A stretch of DNA of 64,000 bases from Rhizophagus irregularis (GCF_026210795.1 NC_089438.1:4671501-4735500); one strand, 5' to 3'; shown: positions 11,630 through 22,328, numbered from the stretch's first letter. The notes: generated by a model from the letters alone, not told the origin. Translations and numbers: made by a program.

Positions 11630-13276
11630 ATGACTTCTACACCTTATATCGAAATAGACTGGTCTTCCACTTCACAACAACCTTAACTTCAACTCGGTGA
11701 CCTAACACCACCTGAAAATGACTCAGATAATATATTACATAATACTGAGCGGCCAACAGTACTTTCTTCTAAGAATATTCTTTCCCTTGATATTGATGAT
11801 ATTTATCCTTTTACGTACTTAACTCTTCATCTCGAATAAGATGAAATGGAAGAAACCTATGACAATGAAGATTACTTTCAGCAGTTACTAAATACTGCAC
11901 TAAACAGTAAAATAGAAGTAGTCAGCTATGGAGGAAATAATATACCCTCAACCTCCTGACGTTCCTTTAACTCCTATCATTAATGATAATACTCCGCCGC
12001 CTTCAAATATTGCGCCTGCTTCAGCAAATTTACCTAAGGATGAAAAAGAAAATACTTTCTTGGTCTCCCTGAAAAAACCTGACGTGACTATGCCAAAACG
12101 ATCAGGTTATAACAAGATTTATGAAATCTGCCATCTAGGACAACCTGATACCATTACGGGCTCATTTCCTGAGAAAAAGAACTATTATTTCGCAGTCTCG
12201 TTTAAAAAATTTCACATGATAAGGATACACAAAACTGGTCACAACAAGATCTACAATTATAGGCGTTCAAAAAGTTTCTTTATTGAGATCACGGATCAAT
12301 CTTCAAACACCAATGATATTCATTTAAAGATACACACAAATGACTATCTCATGTCAACCGCCCCGATTAGTTATAATTCCACGAGTGTCCTACCTAACAC
12401 CAAATATCAAATTAGCAAACAGCTTCAGCATTTTTTTTCCGCACAAAGAGTTATTCCACGCAAAATTCAGAATAAATATTTTAATTTAATACGGAAAAAA
12501 TTATTAGAACGCATCACGTTCATTAAATCACATGAGGACAAAAATGATCATCATAATACATTAACAAAAACTTTCTTCAATTTTTCTTACAAAAAATATC
12601 GGTTCTACTTTGGCATTTATCTTCCTTGCCAACATGTGACAGTACACAAAGGACTTAGTGTAACTTCTTTATGTGATCTTCCATCTCCTATTGTAAAATC
12701 TAATCACTGTCATAGATGTGGCCTTCACTTTCACTTAAAATACCCTACCAAGACCATTGAAGTAAGAAATAATGAAGGAAATATTGTAGATAATGACTAT
12801 ACATGCTGCCCAAATTATTTTGGGATGCCATAATTATAATTTGGGATGCCATAATTCATTCGGTTTATATATAATTTACTATGTAAAGTGCCAAAATAAT
12901 TTGGGATGCCATAATTGAATTTGGGATTTTACTTATAATTATGGCAGTCCAAAATAATTTGGGTGGCATGTATAATAATGACCACTCACAAAATAAAGCT
13001 TTTCACGCTAATTTAATTTTTGAGCGCTGGAGAAATAGAGAAATTAAAACTATTAAGTCTCTTCATACGGGAATTTCTTACAACTCCCGTTACATGGCCC
13101 GTAATCATTTCCGCAATATTACAGCAGGTAGAATTCATATGTACCACAAATTACTGAACGGTTTTCGGTTCTCTCCAAGTCCAAATCCTAAGACAGCGAC
13201 AAAGCAGAAACAACGTTTTGAATGCTCTGTTAGAAGAGTCCTCAAAGATGAAACAATTAAACCAGGTGGTATCACA
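11630..13276 (+). pseudogene. R1 unknown protein, N-terminal half (broken)
   Basis: Homologous to the R2 protein at 22710-24761. Shared stretches include the NKIYNYRRSKSFF region, TKTFFNFSYKKYRFYFGIYL and (L)FxRW followed by a His/Tyr-rich region. In this copy the frame starting at the ATG at 11630 meets TAA stops after 17 codons and again near 11838. A frame change lies near 11928. The frame 11928-12833 is interrupted by a MITE and resumes at about 12957-13276, where D-outer cuts it. Thus it is dead in at least four ways. There is no recognised domain. C/H pairs (HCHRCGLHFH and CCPN near 12705-12815) hint at metal binding, which is inference only. Confidence 0.75.
12818..12954. mobile_element. 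137-bp MITE flanked by TA, inside the R1 gene
   Basis: The inverted ends are TTTTGGGATGCCATAATTAT at the left and ATAATTATGGCAGTCCAAAA at the right, with TA on both sides (12816-12817 and 12955-12956), the Tc1/mariner-type target. The sequence ATTTGGGATGCCATAATT is repeated three times inside. It encodes nothing and interrupts the R1 reading frame. Confidence 0.7.
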
Positions 13277-13479
13277 GGTCGAACAGATGTCATTGTCGCA
13301 AAATTTGCCTGGAATTTTTCTGGCAAATTGAGAATTATTGGGGTAAATTGTGTTACAATTTTGGGATAATGGAGGTCTTACAATTTGGCAAATTTTGTCA
13401 AAATGGCGGAATTCCTACAGAATTCCTAATTCAAATGTTGAGAAATTTTTCAGTAAATTATCATTAAATTGTGGGAAAT

Positions 13480-14000
13480 TTTAGGCAAATCTTTAGTAAT
13501 GATATGCAAACGAAGTGCAAATTGTGGTGAATTTAGTCAAATTTTTAGTAATTTTATGCAAACGTAATGCAAATTGTGGTGAATTTAATTAATACTATGT
13601 AAACGAAGTGCAAATTGTGGTGAATTTTTAGCAATATTAGGCCAATGTTATGTAAATTGTGATGAATTTTTTGTAATGATACGTAAATTGCAAATTTGAA
13701 ATAAAAATTTTCCATTGTTGCACAATTTACCAGGAAAATTCTGGTAAATTGTGCATTTTTTTTGTCAAATTTTGGAAAAATGGACCATTTTACCAAAATT
13801 CAACTTTCAAATGCTAGAAAAATTTTAACAATTTTAGACAATTGAGCGACAATGGTTTGACAATTTTTGGATAATTGAGTGCAAATGCAATATTTTAAGA
13901 CAATTTCTGACGATTAAGTGATAATTAAGCAACAATTTGGCGTAATTTTATGCAAATTTTATAACAATTTATTATGATTTTAATTTTATTAACAATTTAC
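13480..14000. repeat. Left subterminal repeats of D-outer
   Basis: About three copies of an ATGCAAACGNA(G/A)TGCAAATTGTGGTGAATTT-type unit, followed by GACAATT-rich degenerate repeats. The equivalent block in D-inner (18880-19640) has about nine copies. Small reading frames here come from the repeat. Confidence 0.7.
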
Positions 14001-14084
14001 CATTATAATATGTAATTAAGTACAATAATGTTAAAGAAAAACAAACATAAAAAAAACAAAAAGTTTTGAAGGTTAATCTTCGAA

Positions 14085-15745
14085 ACTCACCAAGCAAGGA
14101 GCCAAAGAACTGTTTACTTTTGTTATTTCATTACAATAATCTACAAAAAAAGAAAACTGTTCAGTTAGAACGTTTCTTAAAGAAAAAACAGGAGTTTCAT
14201 AACAAAATATACGAAACTTACCAAGCCATATCCAATACCTGAACGGAAAGTAATGGCTTCTATTCAACAATGGTTTTACGCGATTCATGTTTCCTAAGTT
14301 AGCTTCCCAGATATCCCGAACCTACAAAAAAGAAAAGGAACGTTAGTAAACGGTTCCTAATAAAAAAAATCAAAAAAACTTGTTTCGTGATACTTGTCAC
14401 AAAACTCACCATTTAAATTGAAGTTTCGAAGTTATACTTCGAAACCTAAACGTTATCCAAACCCAAGACTTTTGAAACTGGAGGGAGGGAGCTCCAGATC
14501 AATCAGACTCCCAAAATCGATCTACAAAAAAAGAGAGAAACGTTAGAACGTTTCTTAAAAAAAATTAAAAAAAAAATTAAGTTTCGCAACGTTTATGTTG
14601 CAAAACTTACCAAAGTCAAGTATCCCGCTCAAATCTACAAAAAAAAATAAAAGAGAAACGTTAAAAAACGTTTCTAATAATAAAAAATAAAATAAAACAC
14701 GGTAAGTTTCATTGCGAAACTTACCATTTTCACTTTCCAATGACACCCGACTTGGAGACCTACAAGAAAAGAAAAGTAAAAGAAACGTTAGGACGTTTCT
14801 TAATTAAAAAAAACAAAAAAGATAAGTTTCGTTAAACAAAACTTACATTTTTCTGTTTTGGAATCCTGGAGCACTTGAACCTACAAAAAAAAAGTAAAAG
14901 AAACGTTAGAGCGTTTCTTTATTAAAAAAAAAATAAAAATATAATAAGTTTCGTTAAAACGAAACTTACTTTTTTCCATTTCGGAATCAAGGAGAATCAT
15001 TAATGAATATTCATGCTGAAACTTAGCGTTCTCACAGGTCTTTTAACGTTTCTAAAAAGACCTAATAATCTAGTGTTGATTTATTCCAGGTATAGTCTAA
15101 TGAATTTACGCTCCTGGAACACCGGAACCTACAAAAAAAAGTAAAAGAAACGTTAGAGAATGTTTCTTAATTAAAAATAAAATAAAATATAATAAGTTTC
15201 GTTAAAACAAAACTTACATTTTCCGTTTTGGAATCCTAGAGCACCGGAACCTACAAAAAAAAGTAAAAGAAACGTTAGAGAACGTTTCTTAATTAAAAAA
15301 AATATATAATATAATAAGTTTTGTTAAGACAAAACTTACATTTTCCGTTTCAGAATCCTGGAGCACTGGAACCTACAAAAAAAAGTATAAGAAATGTTAG
15401 AGAACGTTTCTTAATTAAAAAAAAATATAATATAATAAGTTTCGTTAAAACGAAACTTACATTTTCTGTTTCAGAATCCTGGAGCACTGGAACCTACAAA
15501 AAAAGTATAAGAAACGTTAGAGAACGTTTCTTAATTAAAAAAAAAATAATATAATAAGTTTAGTTAAAACGAAACTTACATTTTGCCATTTCGGAATCTT
15601 GGAGTAACGGAACCTACAAAAAAAGGTAAAAGAAACGTTAAAACGTTTCTTAATAAAGAAAAAAAAGTAAAAAAATAATAATTTAAGTTTCGTAAGGTAC
15701 GAAACTTACCCGACTTCTCCAAATGTAACGATGATTGCCATACCA
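14085..15745 (-). repeat. Tandem array of microexon-like units with splice signals and hairpin introns (array 1)
   Basis: On the minus strand nearly every ~120-bp unit has T-rich tract plus GTAG acceptor, a short exon, and a GTAAGTTTCG or GTGAGTTTCG donor. Exon-like segments: to 15710, 15613-15580, 15493-15461, 15372-15340, 15250-15218, (15128-15110), to 14970, 14880-14847, 14759-14725, 14634-14611, 14521-14410, 14321-14222, 14140-14091. Three consecutive exons are exactly 33 nt. Two of them encode VPVLQDSETEN in frame after an ATG at 15741; the third has TAG in place of CAG. Each intron has a hairpin of GTTTCG/CGAAAC type at its 5' end and an AAACGTT/AACGTTT hairpin just before the acceptor tract. 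Seen directly: periodicity, hairpins, splice consensus. Inferred: that it is transcribed and spliced. Confidence 0.75.
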
Positions 15746-15905
15746 ACGGGGAATGGGAATGGTGGTGAGGGGGAAGGTCGAGAGAGAGGGAAGTGGGGAG
15801 AGAGGGGAAGGAGAAACGTGACGGGAAAATGGTGAAAAGAAGGGAAGAGGAATATGGAGCGAAATAAACTAAATTAGTTTTTTTTTAAACTCTAAAAAAA
15901 AACTG
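15744..15905 (-). other. Pyrimidine-rich leader upstream of array 1
   Basis: Purine-rich on the plus strand (GAGGGGGAAGG, GAGAGAGGGAAG and similar). Read on the minus strand it is a CT-rich leader ending near the ATG at 15741. D-inner has a longer equivalent at 22040-22280. The conserved position just 5' of the first donor suggests a leader of the same transcript. Confidence 0.5.
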
Positions 15906-16030
15906 CGGCTGCGGCTGCAATAGTTTATTTTTAGCATTTTTAGGTTAGTTAAAAAATGAACTGCGGCTGTGCAGTTTAACCAAGTTCATGTCACGTGATA
16001 TCGTGACATGTATTTTATATAAATAGGGGC
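15905..16030. promoter_or_regulatory. Putative promoter block: GC hairpins, CACGTG palindrome, TATA
   Basis: CTGCGGCTGCGGCTG lies near 15903, and a perfect 24-bp palindrome centred on TGATAT lies at 15987-16010 and contains CACGTG-like arms. TTTATATAAATAGGGG follows at 16014-16029. The same order occurs in D-inner: GCAGCTGAAGCTGC, ATCACGTGATGCACGTGAT at 24991-25009 and TATATAAATAGGGG at 25019-25032. The TATA can be read on either strand. A divergent promoter serving the minus-strand array and the plus-strand conserved segment is plausible but unproven. Confidence 0.5.
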
Positions 16031-16083
16031 ATTTTTCCCGAAAAAAATTTTTTTTTTATAATTTTTTTTAATTTAATTACGAT

Positions 16084-18284
16084 TTTTTTTTTTTTTTTTT
16101 TGGTAAACGTATTTATTAATTTATTAGTAAATGTAACGCATCACAATACAAAATAATTATAACAATTATACTTGAAATTCAGGATCAAACAATCCTGAAC
16201 TCCTCCATACCAAAGCCAAGGGTTATCTAACCAAGGCGCGGATAAACATAACCAAAGATAGAACTAAAATAAAATATTACAACTGGGTGAAATCTATTCA
16301 AAAAACTATTTTTTAATTCTACTACTCCTACCCTTTTTTACCACTCTACTAAAACCTTCCAGGGGTGTTTTATTTATTTTGTCAGTATTGGGTTTAGTTT
16401 CAGGTTGGAGTTCCATCTTCATTTCAACTTCGCTCGAGCTATCTATGGTTGGATCTTCTTCCGAATCACTACTTCTTGCGCCTTGTTTCTTCTTTATACG
16501 CTTTTTGACATCTTTTAGACATTCATCGTCATCCGAAGACTCTGATAAAGGTGACTTGTCTTTCTTTTCAATTAAGAAAGGGTTATTGTTTGAGAGCGTA
16601 TACGGACGATCACTCTTCTTTTGTAGTCTTTCTGTACAATCAGCGTTGACTTTGGCAAATTCATGTAATTCCACAGGCGTAACGGTTTTACTTATCAGCT
16701 TTGCTTTCGATTTTTGTTCTCGTTCTTTCATTCTTTTATCGTACCTTTTAAACTCTAAAATAAGCTCTTCCTTTCTTCTTTTAATATATTCGTTTTTCTC
16801 CGATAAGTCTGTAGGAATTCCTTCTTGAGTCAGTGCATTTTCATGTTCTGTAAAGACTTCTCCTCTATATTCTTCTATAATCTTAACCACATTCTCCGGT
16901 GAAGTGTATCCTTTAGTCGTAGGCGTTACCGAGGGCTGAATTTGTGTTTCAGGTTCGTCCAGTAAATTCCTCCTGTATTTGTTAACGGTATCGACTACTT
17001 CTTCTGTGGTTGTATGTATGACAGTATTAGGCGTAGCTGATGTTGATCCATGGTTGTTAATGGATATTACTTTGTTGGTTTTTCCCGGGGACGTACTGAT
17101 GAGAGATCTGGCTGTCACCTCTTTTGAGGCTATTTGCACCATACTCTCGTGTCGTCTTCCATGTATTACCCATTTGTTGTCCATACTTTTATCCACGGCA
17201 ATCGCAGCCTCTAGTTGTTCTTTATTTTTGAAATATGCTAAGAAAACTGTCTTATTTCCAAAACATGCTGTTTTTCCAAATTCGAAGGTGAAGTTATTTC
17301 TCGCTATGTCTTGGTAGTAATTCGTTTGAATCACTTTGTAGGCTTTCCACTTGCATTTTTCCTTTATGTCTTTTACTGTCTTGTCTCCATGGAACCAACG
17401 GACATCAATGACTTTTTTATTTTTTTCGTTGCTTCCAATCAGTATCTTTTCTTTCCACGCTCCTCTCGTGAACGAATCTTCGTATTCTTCTAATAATGAA
17501 ATCTCGGCTTTTACTGATTGATATTTATAATGTTTTTTTATAGTAATTCTATGCACCGTTCCTAATTGTTTGATTGCGTTGCATACTTCTGTCTCGCTAT
17601 AGCGTACTGGGATATCATAAAAAAGCATGTCACATGACCGAGTTCCTTGCGCCTCCTGACCTGGGACCTGATCGGCTTTTGTTGGGAGTACAATCTCCTG
17701 AACTATTCTATTTTTCATTTTTTTCACGTTTTTCTTTTTTTTGCTTTTTTCCTTATTCTCGGATGTTTTTGATTGGTGTTTTAACTCGCTATCAATTTCT
17801 GCATTTAGCGTTGTATCATGTGTCAGATTTTTTTGCTGCGCTTGGCGCAGCCATGAGCGAAGGCGAGAATTTTGTTTTCCAATATTTTGAACGTCGTTAT
17901 TTTGTATTCTATATGCAAACCTCATTATACTTCTTGCTATTATTTCAACATTTTCACCCTTTATACCTATTATCTCACTAATTTCGACTAGTAGCCTGTG
18001 GGTTTTAAGCGTCCTGAAAAAAATTTTATCGAAGGTATCGTCCAGCTCCTCTTTTTGTCATAACTGAGCTTCTTTGAAGTTTTTTGTTACAAAAGTCTTG
18101 ACGTCTCTTAAGAGCTGTTCTTCGAACTCCTCTTGTCCCCGGTATGACTCCATTTTATTATAATTTTTTGTAAGAAAAAGCAAAAAAAAAAAAAAAAATT
18201 TTTAAATTTTTATTATTATTTTACTAGTCTTACTGCGGAATTCTAAGAATTTTAGTTCACACGGAAAAGAGTTTTTTTTTCATC
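16084..18284 (-). mobile_element. Retroelement R3 (minus strand) with poly-A and 15-bp TSD
   Basis: TAATTTAATTACGAT occurs at 16069-16083 and again at 18285-18299. Between them lies a 2201-bp insertion ending (minus-strand 3' end) in a long A run (T run at 16084-16102) and beginning with AAAAAAAAACTCTTTTCCG. D-inner lacks this insertion at the matching place. It encodes one ORF1-like protein and no reverse transcriptase. Confidence 0.8.
16306..18153 (-). CDS. ORF1-like RNA-binding protein of retroelement R3, with an in-frame TGA
   Basis: From an ATG at 18153 the frame reads 31 codons (MESYRGQEEFEEQLLRDVKT and on), meets TGA at 18058-18060, then stays open in the same frame to 16306 (615 sense codons in all). 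The first ATG after the TGA is at 17925 (539 residues). A lysine-rich segment is followed by an RRM-like fold (MLFYDIPVRYSETEVCNAIK, then IKKHYKYQSVKAEIS), with further basic and acidic low-complexity segments at the C-terminus. This is typical of ORF1 proteins of non-LTR retrotransposons, which bind element RNA. The TGA may be a nonsense mutation or a readthrough stop. Plus-strand frames across this interval are shadows. Confidence 0.65.
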
Positions 18285-18357
18285 TAATTTAATTACGATA
18301 GATGTGTATATATACTTATATATATACATATATATATATCTATCTAACAACTTTACG

Positions 18358-18462
18358 AAAAGCCCCTCCTCTGTAAACAGGTAGAGGCCATAAAGTACCT
18401 ATAGGGGGAGAGCCATTGCAGCTCCCTCCGCCTGTTTATAGTGACAAAAAGAGGGTCTTCAG
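18358..18462. other. Conserved, probably structured non-coding segment of D-outer
   Basis: AAAGCCCCTCCTCTGTAAAC then AGGTAGAGG, AGTACCTATAGGGGGAGAG and CTCCCTCCGCCTG. Nearly identical to 25139-25244 in D-inner, while sequence on either side is AT-rich and diverges faster. CCTCTGT..ACAG..AGAGG and CCCCTCC..GGGGGAG can pair. A small structured RNA or a transposase/host-factor binding site are both possible. Confidence 0.5.
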
Positions 18463-18879
18463 TAGTAAGATTTAGTACTAAATTAAACATCACAACACAT
18501 CGTGTTGATACATTGTTTGTATTAACAATGTGTTTAATGTTAAATAATGCATTTAGAATATTATAAATTTAATAATGTCCGTAATTTACAAATAAATAAA
18601 AATAAAAATTAACAATTTTAATGTAATTAAGTGTAATGCTAGTGACAGGTCGAACAGATGTCATTGTCGCAAAATTTGCCTGGAATTTTTCTGGCAAATT
18701 GAGAATTATCCCGGTAAATTGAGGTAAATTGTGTTACAATTTTGGGATAATGGAGGACTTACAATTTGGCAAATTTTGTCAAAATGGCGGAATTCCTACA
18801 GAATTCCTAATTCAAATGTTGAGAAATTTTTCAGTAAATTATCATTAAATTGTGGGAAATTTTAGGCAAATTTTTAGTA

Positions 18880-19640
18880 ATGTTATGCAAACGAAGTGTA
18901 AATTGTGGTGAATTTAGTTAAATTTTTAGTAATTTTATGCAAACGTAATGTAAATTGTGGTGAATTTTAGGCAAATTTTTAGTAATTTTATGCAAACGAA
19001 GTGCAAATTGTGGTGAATTTAGTTAAATTTTTAGTAATGTTATGTAAACAAAGTGCAAATTGTGGTGAATTTAGTTAAATTTTTAGTAATTATATGTAAA
19101 CGTAATGTAAATTGTGGTGAATTTAGTTAAATTTTTAGTAATGCTATGCAAACGAAGTGCAAATTGTGGTGAATTTAGTTAAATTTTTAGTAATTATATG
19201 TAAACGTAATGTAAATTGTGGTGAATTTAGTTAAATTTTTAGTAATACTATGCAAACGAAGTGCAAATTGTGGTAAATTTAGTTAAATTTTTAGTAATGT
19301 TATGCAAACGTAATGCAAATAGTGGTAAATTGTAGTGTATTTTTAGTAATATTATGTAAATTGTTGAAAATTTAGGTGAATTTTTCAGCAATGTTGTGCA
19401 AACGTAATACAAATTGTGGAAAATTGTGGTGAATTTTGCATTTTTTTGGTAAATGTTAGCTAGATTTTTGAATAATTTAGTGAAATTTAGGATAATTTCG
19501 GACAATTGAGTTAAAATGTTTTACCGATTTTGGACAATTGAGTGTAAACGATATAAATGCAACATTTTCAAAGATAATTTAGTGAAATTTTGCAATAATT
19601 TCAGATAATTGAGTGAAATTTTCGGACAATTGAGCGAAAT
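18880..19640. repeat. Left subterminal tandem repeats of D-inner
   Basis: About nine copies of a 50-62-bp unit built on TATGCAAACG(A/T)A(G/A)TG, AAATTGTGGTGAATTTAG and TTAAATTTTTAGTAAT. Degenerate GACAATTGAGTGAAATTT repeats follow. Short frames across this block are repeat artefacts. Confidence 0.8.
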
Positions 19641-19889
19641 TTAGTAATAATTTTAAACAATTTAGTGTAAACGCCATGACAATTTAAAACACTGATTTAT
19701 AATCTATTATAATTTTATTTATTAATAAATGCACAATTATTATTATTTAACGATAATCTATATTTATCAGATATCCGATAATCTATGGATAATCCGCACC
19801 AGTGCCAAAATAGAAAACCTAAAAAAGAAAAAAAACGAAACATTAATATACGTTTCGTAAAAAAAAATAAATTAAAGAAACATTTCAAA

Positions 19890-22040
19890 GTTATATACCT
19901 TCGAAATGTTGAATTCCATACGTCCAATAAGCCGTTGAACCTAAAAAAGAAAAAAAACGAAACATTAATTTATGTTTCATGAAAAAAATTAAATTAAAGA
20001 AACATTTCGAAGTTATATACCTTCGAAATGTTGAATTCCATACGTCCAATAAGCCGCTGAACCTAAAAAAGAAAAAAAAACGAAACATTAATTTATGTTT
20101 CGTGAAAAAAATTAAATTAAAGAAACATTTCGAAGTTACATACCTTCGAAATGTTGAATTCCATACGTCCAATGAGCTGCTGAACCTAAAAAAGAAAAAA
20201 AAACGAAACATTAATAACCGTTTCGTTGAAAAAAATAAAAATAAAAAATATTTCGAAGTATACCTTCGAAATATTGAATTCGGTCTGTCCAATGGCCGCC
20301 GAACCTAAAAAAAAAAAAAATGAAGCGTTAATAAACACTTCGTTGTAAAATAAAATAAAAAAATTTCGAAGTATACCTTCGAAATATTCCCTTTCGTTTT
20401 CCCTTTCCCTTTCGTTCTCACCCTTCCCTTTCGTCTTCTCTTTCGTTTTCTCTTTTCCTTTACATTTTTCACCTTCCCCTTTCATTTTTCACATTCCCCT
20501 TTCATTTTTTACCTTTCCCTTTCGTTCTCATCTTTCTCTTTCCTTTCGTTCTCACCTTTCCCTTTCATTCCTTTAACCTATAAAAAAACAAAAAATAAAC
20601 AAAACTTAAATAATGTTTCGTTATATAATAAAAGAACACCCCACCAAATACCCGGAGTTTCCTTTGTCTCCTCCAATTACTTGGATGGGTTCTTCAATTC
20701 ATTCACCTTTGCCAAGCACTTTCTTTTTGAACTTCTTAACCATTTTAGTTCCAATTTGGCAGAAGTGGATGTTAAGGTGATCTATAAAAAAAATTGAAAC
20801 TTTAGTTAACGTTTCGTTAAGAAATAAAGAAAAAAATATAAACAAAAACAAAATTCCCTTTATTACCTTCCACCCAAAGTCCGGTTCGTGAATTCGTTCC
20901 GGCGTTCCTACAAAAAGTAAAGGAAAGAAACATTTAATATCGTTTCTTTAAAAAAAAACAATAAATTAAGTTTCGCAATGATTCGTTGCGAAACTCACTG
21001 GGTCGTTTCATTCAAACGTCTGGAACCTACAAAAAGAAGGAAAGAAACGTTAGTTAACGTTTCTTTTAATAAAAAAATAAAAAATTAAGTATCGCAATGT
21101 AACATTGCGAAACTTACCGGTTCGTTTCCATCATTCTAACGTCCGGAACCTACAAAAAGTAAAAAAGAAATGTTAATATAAACGTTTCTTATAATAAAAA
21201 AAATAAAAATTAAGTTTTGCAATGTAACATTGCGAAACTTACCATCATCCTAACGTCCAGAACCTACAAAAAGTAAAATAAAGAAACATTAGTTAACGTT
21301 TCTTAAAAAGAAATAAATAAAAATAAAGTTTCGCAACACAATGTTGCGAAATTCACTGGTTCGTTTCGAACTCATCATCCAAACGTCCGGCGTTCCTACA
21401 AAAAGAAAAAGGAAACTTAGAAACGTTTCCTTACAAAAAAAAGAAAAAAATTTTTTTCTTAAAAGTTTCGAAGCATACAACAACACGCTTCGAAACTTAC
21501 CGATTCGCTTTCCAAAGTTGAATATCGAAAAATCTCTACAAAAAAAAAAATAGGAAATGTTAGAAACGTTTCCTTACAAAAAATTAAAAAAAAAATAATT
21601 TTTTTTAAAAAGTTTCGAAGCGAAACTCTTCGAAACTTACCCTTTCGGTTCCTTGCTTTCCGAAGTCGAATACTGAAAGACCTACACAAAAAAAGAAAGA
21701 AAGGAAACGTTAGAAAAGTTTCCTAAAGAAATTAAAAATTTTCAAAAAGTTTCGAAGCATATGCTTCGAAACTTACCATTTCGAATCCCAAAGAAGCATG
21801 CCGAAGGACCTACACAAAAAAAAAATAAGAAACGTTAGATACGTTTCCTAAAGAAATTAAAAAAAAAACACTGTTTCGAAGCGAACTCGCTTTGAAACTT
21901 ACCCTTAATTTCCTAAATTTCCGAAATCGAATATCGAGATCTAAAAAAAAGAGAGTATAGGAAGCGTTAGAAACGTTTCCTAAAAGAAATTAAAAAAAAT
22001 ATATTAAAAGTTTCGAAGCGAATGCTTCGAAACTTACCAT
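19890..22040 (-). repeat. Tandem array of microexon-like units with splice signals and hairpin introns (array 2)
   Basis: Same architecture as array 1, read on the minus strand. Exon-like segments between TAG acceptors and GTAAGTTTCG, GTGAGTTTCG or GTATAYTTCG donors: to 22038, 21940-21903, 21809-21777, 21681-21641, 21535-21501, 21395-21357, 21263-21243, 21149-21118, 21026-20999, 20907-20867, 20781-about 20709, 20304-20264, 20185-20144, 20062-20021, 19940-19899. Three of the last four are exactly 42 nt with almost identical sequence (VQRLIGRMEFNISK if in that frame). Each intron starts in a hairpin such as GTTTCGAAGCAT/ATGCTTCGAAAC and has a second AAACGTT-type hairpin before the acceptor. 20390-20575 is a CCCTTTCGTT-rich tract inside the array. 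Confidence 0.75.
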
Positions 22041-22290
22041 TTCGTTGGAATTTTCCGGGAAGGGAAAGGAGAAGGGGAGAGAAAGAGAGGGGAAAAGGGT
22101 GAAGGGAAGGGAAATGAAATGAAAAGGGAGGAAGAGAACGAAAGGGAAAGGGAAAATGGAGGGGAGAAAAGGGGAAATGAAATGAAAAGGGAGGAGGAGA
22201 AAGGGAAAGGGGAAATGGAACGAAAGGGAGGGGGAGAACGAAAGGGAAAGGGAAAGGGAAGAAAGAAAGAGGACGTGAGAAAAAAAAATT
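22040..22290 (-). other. Pyrimidine-rich leader upstream of array 2
   Basis: GGGAAAGGG/GGAGG-type purine repeats on the plus strand (CCCTTTCC on the minus strand), ending at the ATG-GTAAG at the first donor (22038). Directly comparable in position to 15744-15905 in D-outer. Confidence 0.55.
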
Positions 22291-22309
22291 AAGCTTTTGC
22301 TAAAAAAAG
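22291..22309. other. Perfect hairpin beside the R2 insertion site
   Basis: AAGCTTTTGC and its loop partner AAAAAGCTT form a short stem with an A-rich loop immediately before the left R2 target duplication (22310-22328). Confidence 0.5.
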
Positions 22310-22328
22310 CTTAATTTTTTTTTTCGTT

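Noticed and set aside
13554-13796. Small frames in the subterminal repeats (also 19248-19505, 26336-26521, 26976-27331)
   Set aside because: They are generated by the AAATTGTGGTGAATTT and AATGCACCATTTGC tandem repeats; no protein-like composition.
15321-15554. Plus-strand 77-codon repeat peptide in array 1
   Set aside because: It is a product of two repeat units read across the introns on the opposite strand, with no start context or homologue.
16379-17981. Plus-strand reading frames of 60-149 codons opposite the R3 protein
   Set aside because: They are antisense shadows of the minus-strand R3 frame, with Phe/Ser/Leu-rich composition expected from a Lys/Glu-rich gene read backwards.
19715-21689. 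Several 60-130-codon frames on both strands across array 2
   Set aside because: They read through hairpins and splice-like sites of the tandem repeat and give Phe/Lys-rich repeated peptides; they do not respect the repeat's exon-like segments.
14085-22040. CRISPR-like array
   Set aside because: Units are regularly spaced, but the repeats are long and diverged, spacers are not unique short inserts, no cas genes exist and the context is eukaryotic.
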